DNA of 64,000 bases, taken from positions 1 through 64,000 of the forward strand of contig JANYAS010000084.1 in the NCBI GenBank assembly GCA_025361205.1, read 5' to 3'. Positions 54,223 to 62,362 of this stretch are shown here, piece by piece. Position 1 is the stretch's first letter. Every line of letters begins with the position of its first letter. Below the pieces are notes generated by a model. It had not been told where the DNA came from and did not search any database. It saw only the letters and a list, made by a program, of their open reading frames with translations. The position numbers and the translations under genes are program-made. The stretch is from Holophagaceae bacterium (lineage in GTDB: Bacteria > Acidobacteriota > Holophagae > Holophagales > Holophagaceae).

Positions 54223-55029
54223 ATGTGGAAGCCCAGGATTGTCCTTGCGGCCCTTGCCGTCACGTGTTGCCTGGGGGCACAGGCTGTTCCCGAGGCGTTG
54301 AAGGCGCCCGTCCTGCGGTCCGGCGAGGGTTTCGCCACCACCCTGGGCGATGGCGAAGTGCACGCCTACGGCGAGGCCCAGAAGGAAGTCCCCATGGGCA
54401 GTCTCGCGAAGTTGGTGTGGATGCGCCTCGAGGGTGCCGAATGGGCGGGCCGCAGCGTGCAATACCGCTGCAAGGGCACGGCGGGTTCCTTCACCTGCTG
54501 GAACCATGATGGCCATGGCCGCGTGGATCTGGCCAAGGCGTTGCAGGAAAGCTGCAACCTGGCCTTCCTCGCCTGGATCGCGGATTCCCAGGATCATTGG
54601 AAGAAGGATTATGGGGAGGCGGCGGCCCGCCTGCGGATGGAAGAGGTCTTTGCTCCCTTCCTTGGGCGGCGCCTGCCGCTCGGCGAGTCCCTGCCGCCTT
54701 TGACCCCGGCCTGGGTGGGCGATGGCGACCTGCTACGGACCAGTCCCGAAGCCTTTCTCCGCTGGCTCATGGAGCCCGACAAGGATGAGGTGGTGACCTT
54801 CGGGAAACGCTACCTCTCGGGTTTCTGGGTCGAAGTGAAGGAACTTCTTGGCAAGGAGGGCTGGTGGTTTCAGACGGGCACCGGGCCTGTGCCTGGGGAA
54901 CCCTCGGCCACCAGCGCCTGGGTGGCGGGCGGCCACGGCTCCACGCTGGTGGTCCTGCATCTGCCCCGGGGCCGGGGCAAGCAGGAAGGGATGGCCCGCG
55001 TTCGGGAGATCCTGGGGCTGAAGCCTTGA
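54223..55029 (+). CDS. Minimal secreted transpeptidase-like protein
   Basis: A 268-residue exported protein (signal peptide about residues 1-21) with the serine-acyltransferase motifs of class B penicillin-binding proteins: SLAK (S60-x-x-K63), the CWNHDGHGRVDLAKAL segment, and S-C-N (S110-N112). The third motif reads QTGTG (Q217) where KTG is normal. It lacks the N-terminal dimerisation domain and is less than half a typical PBP. ATG at 54223 has GGGAG five bases upstream; an earlier ATG at 54196 has no clear site. It may be a partner of the SpoIID-like gene before it. Confidence 0.7.
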   Translation: MWKPRIVLAALAVTCCLGAQAVPEALKAPVLRSGEGFATTLGDGEVHAYGEAQKEVPMGSLAKLVWMRLEGAEWAGRSVQYRCKGTAGSFTCWNHDGHGRVDLAKALQESCNLAFLAWIADSQDHWKKDYGEAAARLRMEEVFAPFLGRRLPLGESLPPLTPAWVGDGDLLRTSPEAFLRWLMEPDKDEVVTFGKRYLSGFWVEVKELLGKEGWWFQTGTGPVPGEPSATSAWVAGGHGSTLVVLHLPRGRGKQEGMARVREILGLKP

Positions 55030-55280
55030 TCCAGTCTTGGTCCTGGTGCGTCTACCTCGTCCGCTGTGCCGATAGCACGCTCTACTGCGGCATCGCCCTC
55101 GATGTGGAGGCGCGCCTGCAGCAGCACCAGGCCGGGAAGGGCGCCAAATACACCCGGGGCCGCGGGCCGCTGGAACTGGTCTACCGCGAGCCCTGCGGAA
55201 CCAAGGCGGACGCGCTGCGGCGAGAACGCACCATCAAACGGATGCGGCGGGCAGACAAGCTCAGGCTGTGCGGCCTTTGA
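55026..55280 (+). CDS. GIY-YIG nuclease-superfamily protein
   Basis: An 84-residue single-domain protein of the UvrC-like GIY-YIG group (YhbQ type). VYLVRC...LYCGI replaces GIY/YIG, TRGRGPLELVY holds the arginine region, and an ALRRERTIKRM helix contains the glutamate. Starts with TTG (55026) that overlaps the previous stop, in coupled translation. The 3' end overlaps convergent rpe by 20 bases. Function in DNA processing is inferred from the fold. Confidence 0.85.
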   Translation: MIQSWSWCVYLVRCADSTLYCGIALDVEARLQQHQAGKGAKYTRGRGPLELVYREPCGTKADALRRERTIKRMRRADKLRLCGL

Positions 55281-55947
55281 CCATTTCGCCGTGCAGACCC
55301 ATCACAGCGGTCTTCGGATCCTCGGCCTTGAACACGGCATTGCCGGCCACGAGGCAGTCGGCGCCCGCGCGGATGAGGTCGGCGGCGTTCTTTATCCCGA
55401 CGCCACCGTCCACCTCGATGAAGAAGGGGACGCCGCGCTCCGTGCGGAGGGCGTCCAGCCGTTTGACCTTGTCCAGCACGCGGGGGATGAAACTCTGGCC
55501 GCCGAAACCCGGATTCACGCTCATGAGCAGGACGAAGTCGAAGTCGCCCACGAGATCGACGAGGGTTTCCACGGGCGTGCCGGGATTCAGCACCACGCCA
55601 GCCTTGCCGCCCGCCTGCCGGATGGCCGCGAGGGTGCGGTGCAGGTGGGGGTCCGCCTCCTGGTGCACGCTTACCCAGTCGGCACCCGCCTTCACGAACT
55701 CCGCCGCGTAGCGCTGGGGTTCCACGATCATCAGATGGCAGTCCAGGGGCAGGGTGGTGGCCTTGCGCAGGCTCTCTACCACGGGCAGGCCGATGGTGAT
55801 GTTCGGCACAAAGCGCCCGTCCATCACGTCCACGTGCACCACCTGGGCGCCCCAGGCTTCAATCCTGCGGAGTTCCTCACCCAGCCGCAGGAAGTCCGCG
55901 GAGAGCAGCGACGGGGCCAGGAGGGGGGAGGCGGGGCGGAGTTGCAT
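55261..55947 (-). CDS. rpe: Ribulose-phosphate 3-epimerase
   Basis: A 228-residue TIM-barrel epimerase of the pentose phosphate pathway, interconverting ribulose-5-P and xylulose-5-P. APSLLSADFLRL, HVDVMDGRFVPN, LDCHLMI, MSVNPGFGGQSF and VDGGV are all typical. ATG at 55947. Its 3' end overlaps the GIY-YIG gene on the other strand. Four bases separate it from the upstream amidohydrolase gene stop. Confidence 0.97.
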   Translation of the reverse strand: MQLRPASPLLAPSLLSADFLRLGEELRRIEAWGAQVVHVDVMDGRFVPNITIGLPVVESLRKATTLPLDCHLMIVEPQRYAAEFVKAGADWVSVHQEADPHLHRTLAAIRQAGGKAGVVLNPGTPVETLVDLVGDFDFVLLMSVNPGFGGQSFIPRVLDKVKRLDALRTERGVPFFIEVDGGVGIKNAADLIRAGADCLVAGNAVFKAEDPKTAVMGLHGEMVKGRTA

Positions 55948-55951
55948 AAGA

Positions 55952-57553
55952 TCAGTGTGCCAGGGGCACTTCCACCCCGTTCACCCACAACCGCCCCGGC
56001 TTCACCTTCCGCAGGGCCTCGGGGGTAATCTCTGCAATTGTCGCCTGCACCCACAAGAGATCGGCCGCGGCCCCCTTCTGAAGCACACCCAGCTCCTTGG
56101 CATGGCCCAGGGCGGCCGCGTTGCCGGAGGTGTAGGCCCGGACCGCTTCGACGCGTGAAAGGCGCTGACCCGGCAGGAAACCGCCCGGAGGGTTCCCCTG
56201 GGGATCCTGGCGCGTTTCGGCGGCGGCGAGGGCGATGAAGGGGTTGGCATCCTCCACGGGGGCATCGCTGCCGAAGGCCAGCAGGGCGCCGCCCTGGGCA
56301 AAGCTGCGCCAGGGGAAGGCCTCGTTCACTCGCTCGGGTCCCAGGCGGGCGGGGGTCCAGCTGTGGTCCGAGGTGCAATGGACCGGCTGTACGCTGGCCA
56401 CCACGCCCAGCTTGCCAAAGCGGGCGGCATCTTCGGCGGTGACGATCTGGGCGTGCTCGATGCGGGGCGGCAGGGCGCCCTTGCCCTTCTTCATCGCAGC
56501 GGCCAGCAGGTCCAGCGCGGCCCGGTTGGCGGCGTCCCCGATGGCGTGGATGGCCGGCTGGTAGCCAGCACGAAGGGTGATGGCCACGTCGAGGGCCACT
56601 TTGGCGGGGTCGGTCACCCACAGGCCTTTGGTATTGGGCTCGTCCGCATAGGGAGCCAGGAGGCGTGCGCCGCGGCTGCCCAGGGCACCATCCAGGTAGA
56701 ACTTCACCCCTTGCACCTGGAGGAAGGACAGCTTTTTCGACCGGCTCTGCTTCAGCTCGCGAATCATGAGGTCGTGGTCGTGGCTCAGGTAGGCGAAGAC
56801 CCGGATGGGTAGGGCGCCCGCCGCCGCCAGGCGCCGGTAGGCGGCCAGTTCCGGTCCCCCAACACCCATGTCGGCCACGGCGGTGAAACCATCCGCCCGC
56901 AAGGCGAGCAGGCCCGCCTTCAGCTGGGCTTCACGTTGCTTTTCCGTGGGTTCCGGGATCAGCTTCCGGACGAGCTCCACGGCGGCATCGAGGAGAATCC
57001 CGTTGGGCCGTCCATAGGCGTCCTTGAGGATGCGGCCACCCTCGGGATCCGGTGTCTCGGGGCCGATGCCCGCCATGGCCAGTGCGGCGGTGTTCACCCA
57101 GGCGGCGTGGCCATCCACCCGTTGCAGGAAGGCCGGGCGGGAACCCGTGAGGGCATCCAGATCCAGGGCCCGGGGGAAGCCCTGGGCGGGCCAGCGGTTC
57201 TGGTCCCAGCCCCGGCCCAGCAGCCAACCATCGAGATGGGCGGCGGACCATTGGCGGATGCGGCCCAGGGTATCGGGCAGGCTGTCGAGCCCGACGAGGT
57301 CGACCTGGCGGCCAAGGGCGCCGAGCCCGCCGACATGGGCATGACCTTCGATGAAGCCGGGCAGCAGGGTCCCGCCGGGAAGGGCCACGCGCTCAGCCTT
57401 GGGATGGGCCTTGAGCAGGGCTTCGACGGGTCCCAAGGCCAGGATCCGCCCCTTGCGGATGACCACGGCCTGCCCCGAGCGAGGGCCCGCCGCAGTCCAG
57501 AAGGTGGCTCCCTGGATGATCTGGTATTCGGCCGGAGGCGCGGGTAGGGGCAT
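55952..57553 (-). CDS. YtcJ-like amidohydrolase
   Basis: A 533-residue member of amidohydrolase family 3. GFIEGHAHVGGLG carries two metal histidines, VQGVKFYLDGALGSRGA the Lys, and HAIGDAANR the next His; FGSDAPVEDANPF the Asp. The substrate of YtcJ proteins is unknown in most cases; some are N-substituted formamide deformylases. It ends four bases before rpe on the same strand and starts with ATG at 57553. Confidence 0.87.
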   Translation of the reverse strand: MPLPAPPAEYQIIQGATFWTAAGPRSGQAVVIRKGRILALGPVEALLKAHPKAERVALPGGTLLPGFIEGHAHVGGLGALGRQVDLVGLDSLPDTLGRIRQWSAAHLDGWLLGRGWDQNRWPAQGFPRALDLDALTGSRPAFLQRVDGHAAWVNTAALAMAGIGPETPDPEGGRILKDAYGRPNGILLDAAVELVRKLIPEPTEKQREAQLKAGLLALRADGFTAVADMGVGGPELAAYRRLAAAGALPIRVFAYLSHDHDLMIRELKQSRSKKLSFLQVQGVKFYLDGALGSRGARLLAPYADEPNTKGLWVTDPAKVALDVAITLRAGYQPAIHAIGDAANRAALDLLAAAMKKGKGALPPRIEHAQIVTAEDAARFGKLGVVASVQPVHCTSDHSWTPARLGPERVNEAFPWRSFAQGGALLAFGSDAPVEDANPFIALAAAETRQDPQGNPPGGFLPGQRLSRVEAVRAYTSGNAAALGHAKELGVLQKGAAADLLWVQATIAEITPEALRKVKPGRLWVNGVEVPLAH

Positions 57554-57789
57554 GGGTGACCTTTGGGGGATGGTCGCAGGATACCGATGCCTCGCCCTGT
57601 TTGGGTCACGTCGGAGGTCACGAACACGTGAGGCTTGAGGTTGATCTCCTGGAGGAAGTCTGTGAGCGCTGCCGAAGGCTGTTAAAAAAACGAAAAATGA
57701 AATAGTGGAATCACGGGCTTAAGGCTCAGGGCGGGGCTGCGCAGCAGGCCTTCAGGGGCCGATGATAAGGTGGATTCGATGGAGGCTCC
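57554..57789. promoter_or_regulatory. Divergent intergenic region upstream of the mutase gene
   Basis: 236 bases, with an AT-rich island at 57680-57712 that likely marks a promoter. A minus-strand open stretch of about 30 codons (57585-57680) encodes SDVTQTGRGIG but has no start or homology I recognise; it may be a decayed fragment. GGAGG at 57781 is the ribosome-binding site of the mutase. Confidence 0.4.
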
Positions 57790-59445
57790 ATGTACCAAAA
57801 GGATTTCCTGGACCAGGTGCGGGCCCAGCTGACGGTGGTGGAAGATCCCGCCAAGCTGCGCGAGCGGACCTTCGAAACCAGTTCGGGCATTCCCCTGAAG
57901 AACAGCTACACACCCGCCGATATCGAGGGCCACGATCCGCTGCGGGACTTGGGCGCGCCCGGCAAGTATCCCTTCACGCGCCATGTGCAGGCGACGGGCT
58001 ACCGGGGCCGCCTCTGGACCATGCGCCAGTACGCCGGTTTTGCCACGGCGGAGGAAAGCAACGCGAGGTACCGCTTCCTGCTGGAGCAGGGCACTACGGG
58101 ATTGTCGGTGGCCTTCGATCTGCCCACGCAGATCGGCATGGATCCCGATCACCCGATGGCTTTGGGTGAAGTGGGCAAGGTGGGCGTGTCCATCTGCTCC
58201 ATCCACGATATGCGGGCGCTCTTCCACGCCATCCCCCTGGACAAGGTGACGACGAGCATGACCATCAACGCCCCGGCGGCGGTGCTGCTGGCGCTCTACC
58301 TGGCGGTGGCGGAAGAGCAGGGCGTCAGCTGGGACAAGGTGGGCGGCACCCTCCAGAACGACATCCTCAAGGAGTACATGGCCCGCGGGACCTACATCTT
58401 CCCACCGCGCCAGAGTTTGCGTTTGATCACGGACATCTTCGCCTTCTGCGCGGACCGGGTGCCGAACTGGAACACGATTTCCATCTCGGGCTACCACATC
58501 CGCGAAGCCGGCTCCACTGCGGCCCAGGAGATCGCGTTCACCTTGGGCGACGGCATCGCTTACGTACAGGCGGCCCTGGACGCGGGTCTGGCGTTGGAGT
58601 CCTTTGCACCGAGACTGAGTTTCTTCTTCAATGCGCATAACCAATTCTTCGAAGAGGTGGCCAAGTTCCGGGCCGCCCGCCGCCTTTGGGCCCGGATCAT
58701 GAAGGAACGTTTCAAGACGAACGATGCAAAAAGTCAGATGTTGCGTTTCCACACACAAACGGCGGGCAGCACCCTCACGGCCCAGCAGCCCGATAACAAC
58801 ATCGTGCGCACGACGGTGCAGGCCATGGCCGCGGTCTGCGGCGGCACCCAGAGCCTGCACACCAACAGCCGGGATGAGGCCCTGGCCCTGCCCACCGAAC
58901 AGAGCGCCCGCATCGCCCTGCGCACCCAGCAGATCCTGGCCTTCGAGTCCCGCGTGGCCGATGTGGTGGACCCCTTTGCAGGAAGCTACTTCATTGAGTC
59001 TTTGACGGATGAACTGGAGGCGCGTGCCTTGGCCCTGCTGGCCAAGGTGGACGAACTAGGCGGCATGGTTGGTGCCATCGAGAAGGGGTTTCCCCAGCGG
59101 GAGATCCAGAACGCCGCCTATGCTCACCAGAAGGCGGTGGAAAAGGGGACCCAAGTCGTGGTGGGGGTGAATCGATTCACCGTGACGGGTGAGCCCAAGC
59201 CGGATCTCCTGCGGGTGGATGAGGCCCTCGGTGCGGTTCGCCGCAGGCAGGTCGCCGCCGTCCGGGCGGGCCGGGATCAGGCCGCTGTCGATAATGTTCT
59301 GGCCTCACTCTGCGGGGCTGCCGCTGGCACGGAGAACCTGATGCCGTGCATTCTCGATGCCGTCAGGGCCGAGGCCACGGTGGGAGAAATCTGTGACGCC
59401 CTCCGTTCGGTGTTTGGCGAGTACCAAGAGCATTTGGTGCTCTAG
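57790..59445 (+). CDS. Methylmalonyl-CoA mutase large (catalytic) subunit
   Basis: A 551-residue mutase alpha chain lacking the C-terminal cobalamin domain, which is encoded separately at 18543-18941. [29 protein letters not shown] is represented by its RPWTMRQY-like [11 protein letters not shown] core; [22 protein letters not shown] and [14 protein letters not shown] are diagnostic. It isomerises methylmalonyl-CoA and succinyl-CoA, linking propionate or odd-chain catabolism to the TCA cycle. No MeaB chaperone or epimerase gene is next to it. Confidence 0.95.
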   Translation: MYQKDFLDQVRAQLTVVEDPAKLRERTFETSSGIPLKNSYTPADIEGHDPLRDLGAPGKYPFTRHVQATGYRGRLWTMRQYAGFATAEESNARYRFLLEQGTTGLSVAFDLPTQIGMDPDHPMALGEVGKVGVSICSIHDMRALFHAIPLDKVTTSMTINAPAAVLLALYLAVAEEQGVSWDKVGGTLQNDILKEYMARGTYIFPPRQSLRLITDIFAFCADRVPNWNTISISGYHIREAGSTAAQEIAFTLGDGIAYVQAALDAGLALESFAPRLSFFFNAHNQFFEEVAKFRAARRLWARIMKERFKTNDAKSQMLRFHTQTAGSTLTAQQPDNNIVRTTVQAMAAVCGGTQSLHTNSRDEALALPTEQSARIALRTQQILAFESRVADVVDPFAGSYFIESLTDELEARALALLAKVDELGGMVGAIEKGFPQREIQNAAYAHQKAVEKGTQVVVGVNRFTVTGEPKPDLLRVDEALGAVRRRQVAAVRAGRDQAAVDNVLASLCGAAAGTENLMPCILDAVRAEATVGEICDALRSVFGEYQEHLVL

Positions 59446-59468
59446 ATCCCTTAAAGGGCTCAAAGGTC

Positions 59469-59496
59469 TTGTGAGTGGGTAGATTTGGGGTACCCT
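59469..59496 (+). promoter_or_regulatory. Candidate promoter of the twin cytochrome genes
   Basis: TTGTGA (59469-59474), a 16-base spacer and TACCCT (59491-59496) are a weak match to sigma-70 boxes, 60 bases before the first monohaem gene. Confidence 0.3.
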
Positions 59497-59555
59497 TATT
59501 GCATTGTTGTAACGCACCCGATCCCGGATCCCGGGACCCCCTTCCAGGAGACATT

Positions 59556-59807
59556 ATGCGTATCCCCATCCTCATTGCTGCTGCGGCCCTCCTTCTCGCC
59601 GTTCCCGCTCAGGCCAAAATGCCCTGGGTGAAGAAGGCCCAGGAAGCCGGCTTCGCCGAAGTCAAGGATTGCAAGGCGTGCCACGTTGGCATGGCCAAGA
59701 AGGGCGGCGACATGTCCGAGCGCGGCAAGTTCCTCCTGGACATGAAGGCCAAGAAGAACGCCGCCGAAGTGGATCTGGCCTGGCTGAAGGAATACAAGGG
59801 CAAGTAA
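59556..59807 (+). CDS. Small monohaem c-type cytochrome, copy 1
   Basis: An 83-residue exported protein: signal peptide ending AQA (about residue 20), then a mature part of about 63 residues with one haem motif (DCKACH) and a C-terminal VDLAWLKEYKGK. It is a close paralogue of the next gene. Mature size is below that of standard class I cytochromes c (80-120 residues), and a distal Met is possible in MAKKGGDM. GGAG precedes the ATG. It likely shuttles electrons in the periplasm. Confidence 0.85.
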   Translation: MRIPILIAAAALLLAVPAQAKMPWVKKAQEAGFAEVKDCKACHVGMAKKGGDMSERGKFLLDMKAKKNAAEVDLAWLKEYKGK

Positions 59808-59867
59808 GATCCTCCCGATCCTGTTCGCTTCACCTTCCCTTCCCGGAACCCCATTTCTGGAGACACC

Positions 59868-60125
59868 ATGCGTGTTGCTACCCTCATCGTCGCCGCTGCG
59901 ATGCTTGCTGCCATTCCCGCCCAGGCCAAGCTGGCCTACGTCGGCCAGGCCAAGAAACTCGGCTTCACGGAAATCACGAATTGCCAGTCCTGCCACGTCG
60001 ACAAGATGCCCAAGAAGGAGGCTCATGCCCCCAACGAGCGTGGCGCCTACCTCATCGCCATGAAGGCCAAGAACAAGGCCGCCGAGGTGGATCTGAACTG
60101 GCTGAAGGACTACAAGGGCAAGTGA
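59868..60125 (+). CDS. Small monohaem c-type cytochrome, copy 2
   Basis: An 85-residue paralogue of the preceding gene, with signal peptide ending AQA, one haem motif (NCQSCH), a KKEAHAPNERGAYL segment and the same VDLNWLKDYKGK ending. The two share the order haem motif, RG-x-L/Y, KAKNKAAEVDL, WLK-x-YKGK, so they arose by tandem duplication. Distal ligand here could be the histidine in EAHAP or a Met in DKMPKK. A terminator follows. Confidence 0.85.
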   Translation: MRVATLIVAAAMLAAIPAQAKLAYVGQAKKLGFTEITNCQSCHVDKMPKKEAHAPNERGAYLIAMKAKNKAAEVDLNWLKDYKGK

Positions 60126-60150
60126 ACCGTAAACATCGGTTGGAGGATTG

Positions 60151-60186
60151 GGCGCCGGGCGGGAAGAACCCCCGGCGCCTTTTTTC
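60151..60186 (+). terminator. Intrinsic terminator after the twin cytochromes
   Basis: GGCGCCGGG (60151-60159) pairs with CCCGGCGCC (60171-60179), then TTTTTTCG. Confidence 0.9.
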
Positions 60187-60279
60187 GTACCTCAGCAGAG
60201 GGTGGCGTGCCCCGCTCGCCTCTTGTTTTGCTCAACTAGTCCAGCAAGATCTCGCCCTTGTGAGCGCTTTCCCGCAATC

Positions 60280-60293
60280 GTGATGCAGATCAC
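60280..60293 (+). promoter_or_regulatory. CRP/FNR-family operator candidate
   Basis: GTGATGCAGATCAC is a perfect GTGA-N6-TCAC dyad, the half-site spacing of CRP/FNR family regulators. A possible -10 box TATAGA (60330-60335) lies 40 bases downstream and the multihaem cytochrome start is at 60353. Redox or carbon control of this gene is plausible; no such regulator is in the window. Confidence 0.5.
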
Positions 60294-60352
60294 CGGCACC
60301 TAGCATGTGCCTGGAATTTCACGTTAGGGTATAGATGACTCAAGAGGTAGTT

Positions 60353-62242
60353 ATGCGCCTGCTGCTTGCTGGATTGCTTTCCGTGGTGCTCTTCGCAGCA
60401 CCGCCCAGTGCGAAGGACTGCACCTCGTGCCATGAAGTGGATCTCGTGAAGTTCGAGGGCTCCAAGCACGGCAGCATGGGCTGCACCGGGTGTCATAGCA
60501 GCATCACGAAGCTCCCTCACGCCGAGAAGCCCGGGCCGGTGAAATGCGCCACCTGCCACGAGGATCAGGTCAAGGCTTACGGCAAGAGCGTCCACGGAAT
60601 GGCCATGCAGAATGGCATGTCCGACGCGGCCACCTGCTCCTCCTGCCATGGTTCACCGCACACGATCCTCGGGGCCAGCGATGCTGCCTCCAAGGTGGCC
60701 AAGAATAACCTCCCGGATACCTGTGGCGCCTGCCACTCCAACCCCAACTTTCTCGCCAAGCACAACATTCCCTTTGCGAAGCCGGTGGAAGCCTACCGAC
60801 TGAGCCTCCATGGGCGCGAAGTGGCTAAGGGCAACACCAGCGCTGCTTCCTGCTCTGACTGTCACGGCAGCCACGACATCCTGGCCTCGCGGGATCCCAG
60901 GGCCCACGTGAACCGGGCCAGGGTGGCCGAAACCTGCGGTGTCTGCCACAGCGAGGTCCTGACCGTCTATGCGGACAGTGTGCATGGGCTGGCGGTGAAG
61001 CGGGGTTCCAAGGACTCGCCTACCTGCACCGACTGTCACGGTGAGCACAGCATCCTGGCGCCCTCCGAGCCCGGCTCCCTGGTCAACGCCGCCCGGGTCT
61101 CCACCGTGACCTGTGGCCGCTGTCACGGAGATGAACGCCTGGATTCTCGCTACGCCTTCGGCGACAAGGTGCCGGCCTACCAGGACAGTTTCCATGGCCT
61201 GGCGGTTCGCGGCGGGCAGAAGACTGCTGCCAACTGCGCCTCCTGCCACGGGGTCCACAACATCCTCCCCTCGGCGGACATCCGCTCCACCGTCAATCCC
61301 GCCAACCTGCAGAAGACCTGTGGCCAGTGCCATGTGGGTGTGGGCGATAAGATCGCCCGAAGCAAGGTGCATGTGCGTACCGCTGGCGGAGTCGAGCACA
61401 TCTCGGTGAAGTGGATCCGCTGGGCCTACTACGCGCTCATCCCCATGACCATCGGCTGCATGCTCTTCCACAATGGCCTTGACTGGCTTGCGAAGCTCCG
61501 GCGCCACAAGCCTCACCACGGCACGGGTGAGCAACTCCCCCGGATGAACAAGCGATTCCGCATCACCCACGCTCTGGTGATGGTCAGCTTCATCGCCCTT
61601 GTCATCACCGGGTTTGCGCTGAAATTCCCCGAATCCGGCTGGGTGGCTAGCTTCCAGCTGGACCACCTAGGTCGGTACCGCGGCGTTCTCCATCGCATTT
61701 TTGCCGTGATGATGATGGCCGCCACGGGGCTCCACCTCGTCCACCTCGCCCTGGTGAAGCGCGACCGGGTGATCCTGTGGGAGCTTCTGCCGAATTGGCA
61801 GGACGCCAAGGACATCTTCAACATGCTGCGCTACAACCTCGGCTTGATCCCCAAACGACCCACCTTCGGAATGTTCGGCTATGCCGAGAAGATGGAGTAC
61901 TGGGCCTTCATGTGGGGCACCGTGGTGATGGCCGTGACCGGGATTCTGCTGTGGGCCAAGGACACAAGCCTGAAATACTTCCCGATCTGGGTGATGGATG
62001 CGGCCACCGCCGCCCACTGGTACGAAGCCATCCTGGCCACCCTCTCCATTCTCGTGTGGCACTGGTACCTGGTGATCTTTGACCCTGATGTCTATCCCAT
62101 GGACCTGGCCTGGCTGACGGGGAAGGCCTCGGCAGACCACATCCGGGAAACCCGCCCGGAGTACTACCGACAGCTCAAAGAGGCACAGAACGCGACGGCC
62201 AATGGGGATGTCGAGGACGGTGACGGCGGCCCAGGGCACTGA
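60353..62242 (+). CDS. 11-haem cytochrome c fused to a cytochrome b561-like membrane domain
   Basis: A 629-residue exported membrane protein. After a signal peptide (about 1-20), CxxCH motifs occur at residues 23, 44, 65, 95, 124, 167, 195, 225, 254, 295 and 323: eleven haems. Repeated S-x-HG segments (SVHG, SLHG, SVHG, SFHG) offer distal ligands. Residues 354-585 hold five helices with b-haem histidines (ITHALVM, GLHLVH, HWYEAI, WHWYLV), as in Ni-hydrogenase/b561 subunits. This architecture resembles CbcL-like quinol oxidoreductases, so it probably passes electrons from quinol to periplasmic cytochromes. GAGG before ATG at 60353 favours that start. Confidence 0.9.
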   Translation: MRLLLAGLLSVVLFAAPPSAKDCTSCHEVDLVKFEGSKHGSMGCTGCHSSITKLPHAEKPGPVKCATCHEDQVKAYGKSVHGMAMQNGMSDAATCSSCHGSPHTILGASDAASKVAKNNLPDTCGACHSNPNFLAKHNIPFAKPVEAYRLSLHGREVAKGNTSAASCSDCHGSHDILASRDPRAHVNRARVAETCGVCHSEVLTVYADSVHGLAVKRGSKDSPTCTDCHGEHSILAPSEPGSLVNAARVSTVTCGRCHGDERLDSRYAFGDKVPAYQDSFHGLAVRGGQKTAANCASCHGVHNILPSADIRSTVNPANLQKTCGQCHVGVGDKIARSKVHVRTAGGVEHISVKWIRWAYYALIPMTIGCMLFHNGLDWLAKLRRHKPHHGTGEQLPRMNKRFRITHALVMVSFIALVITGFALKFPESGWVASFQLDHLGRYRGVLHRIFAVMMMAATGLHLVHLALVKRDRVILWELLPNWQDAKDIFNMLRYNLGLIPKRPTFGMFGYAEKMEYWAFMWGTVVMAVTGILLWAKDTSLKYFPIWVMDAATAAHWYEAILATLSILVWHWYLVIFDPDVYPMDLAWLTGKASADHIRETRPEYYRQLKEAQNATANGDVEDGDGGPGH

Positions 62243-62295
62243 TGCCGGGAAGTTGTGATCTCAATCCGCCCTATTAAAATACCCCAGAGTGGACA

Positions 62296-62330
62296 ATAGA
62301 CGGGATCCCAGGAAATGGGATCCCGTCTAT
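62296..62330 (+). terminator. Hairpin after the first multihaem gene
   Basis: ATAGACGGGATCCCA (62296-62310) and TGGGATCCCGTCTAT (62316-62330) form a 15-bp perfect stem with a GGAAA loop. The T-run is short (TATTTG), so it may act mainly in RNA stability. Confidence 0.7.
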
Positions 62331-62362
62331 TTGCCCACTTCTTGCAGTCTGGAGAACTCGCC

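Noticed and set aside
57585-57680. Short minus-strand open stretch upstream of the mutase
   Set aside because: No start codon with a ribosome-binding site and no recognised family; could be chance or a decayed fragment.
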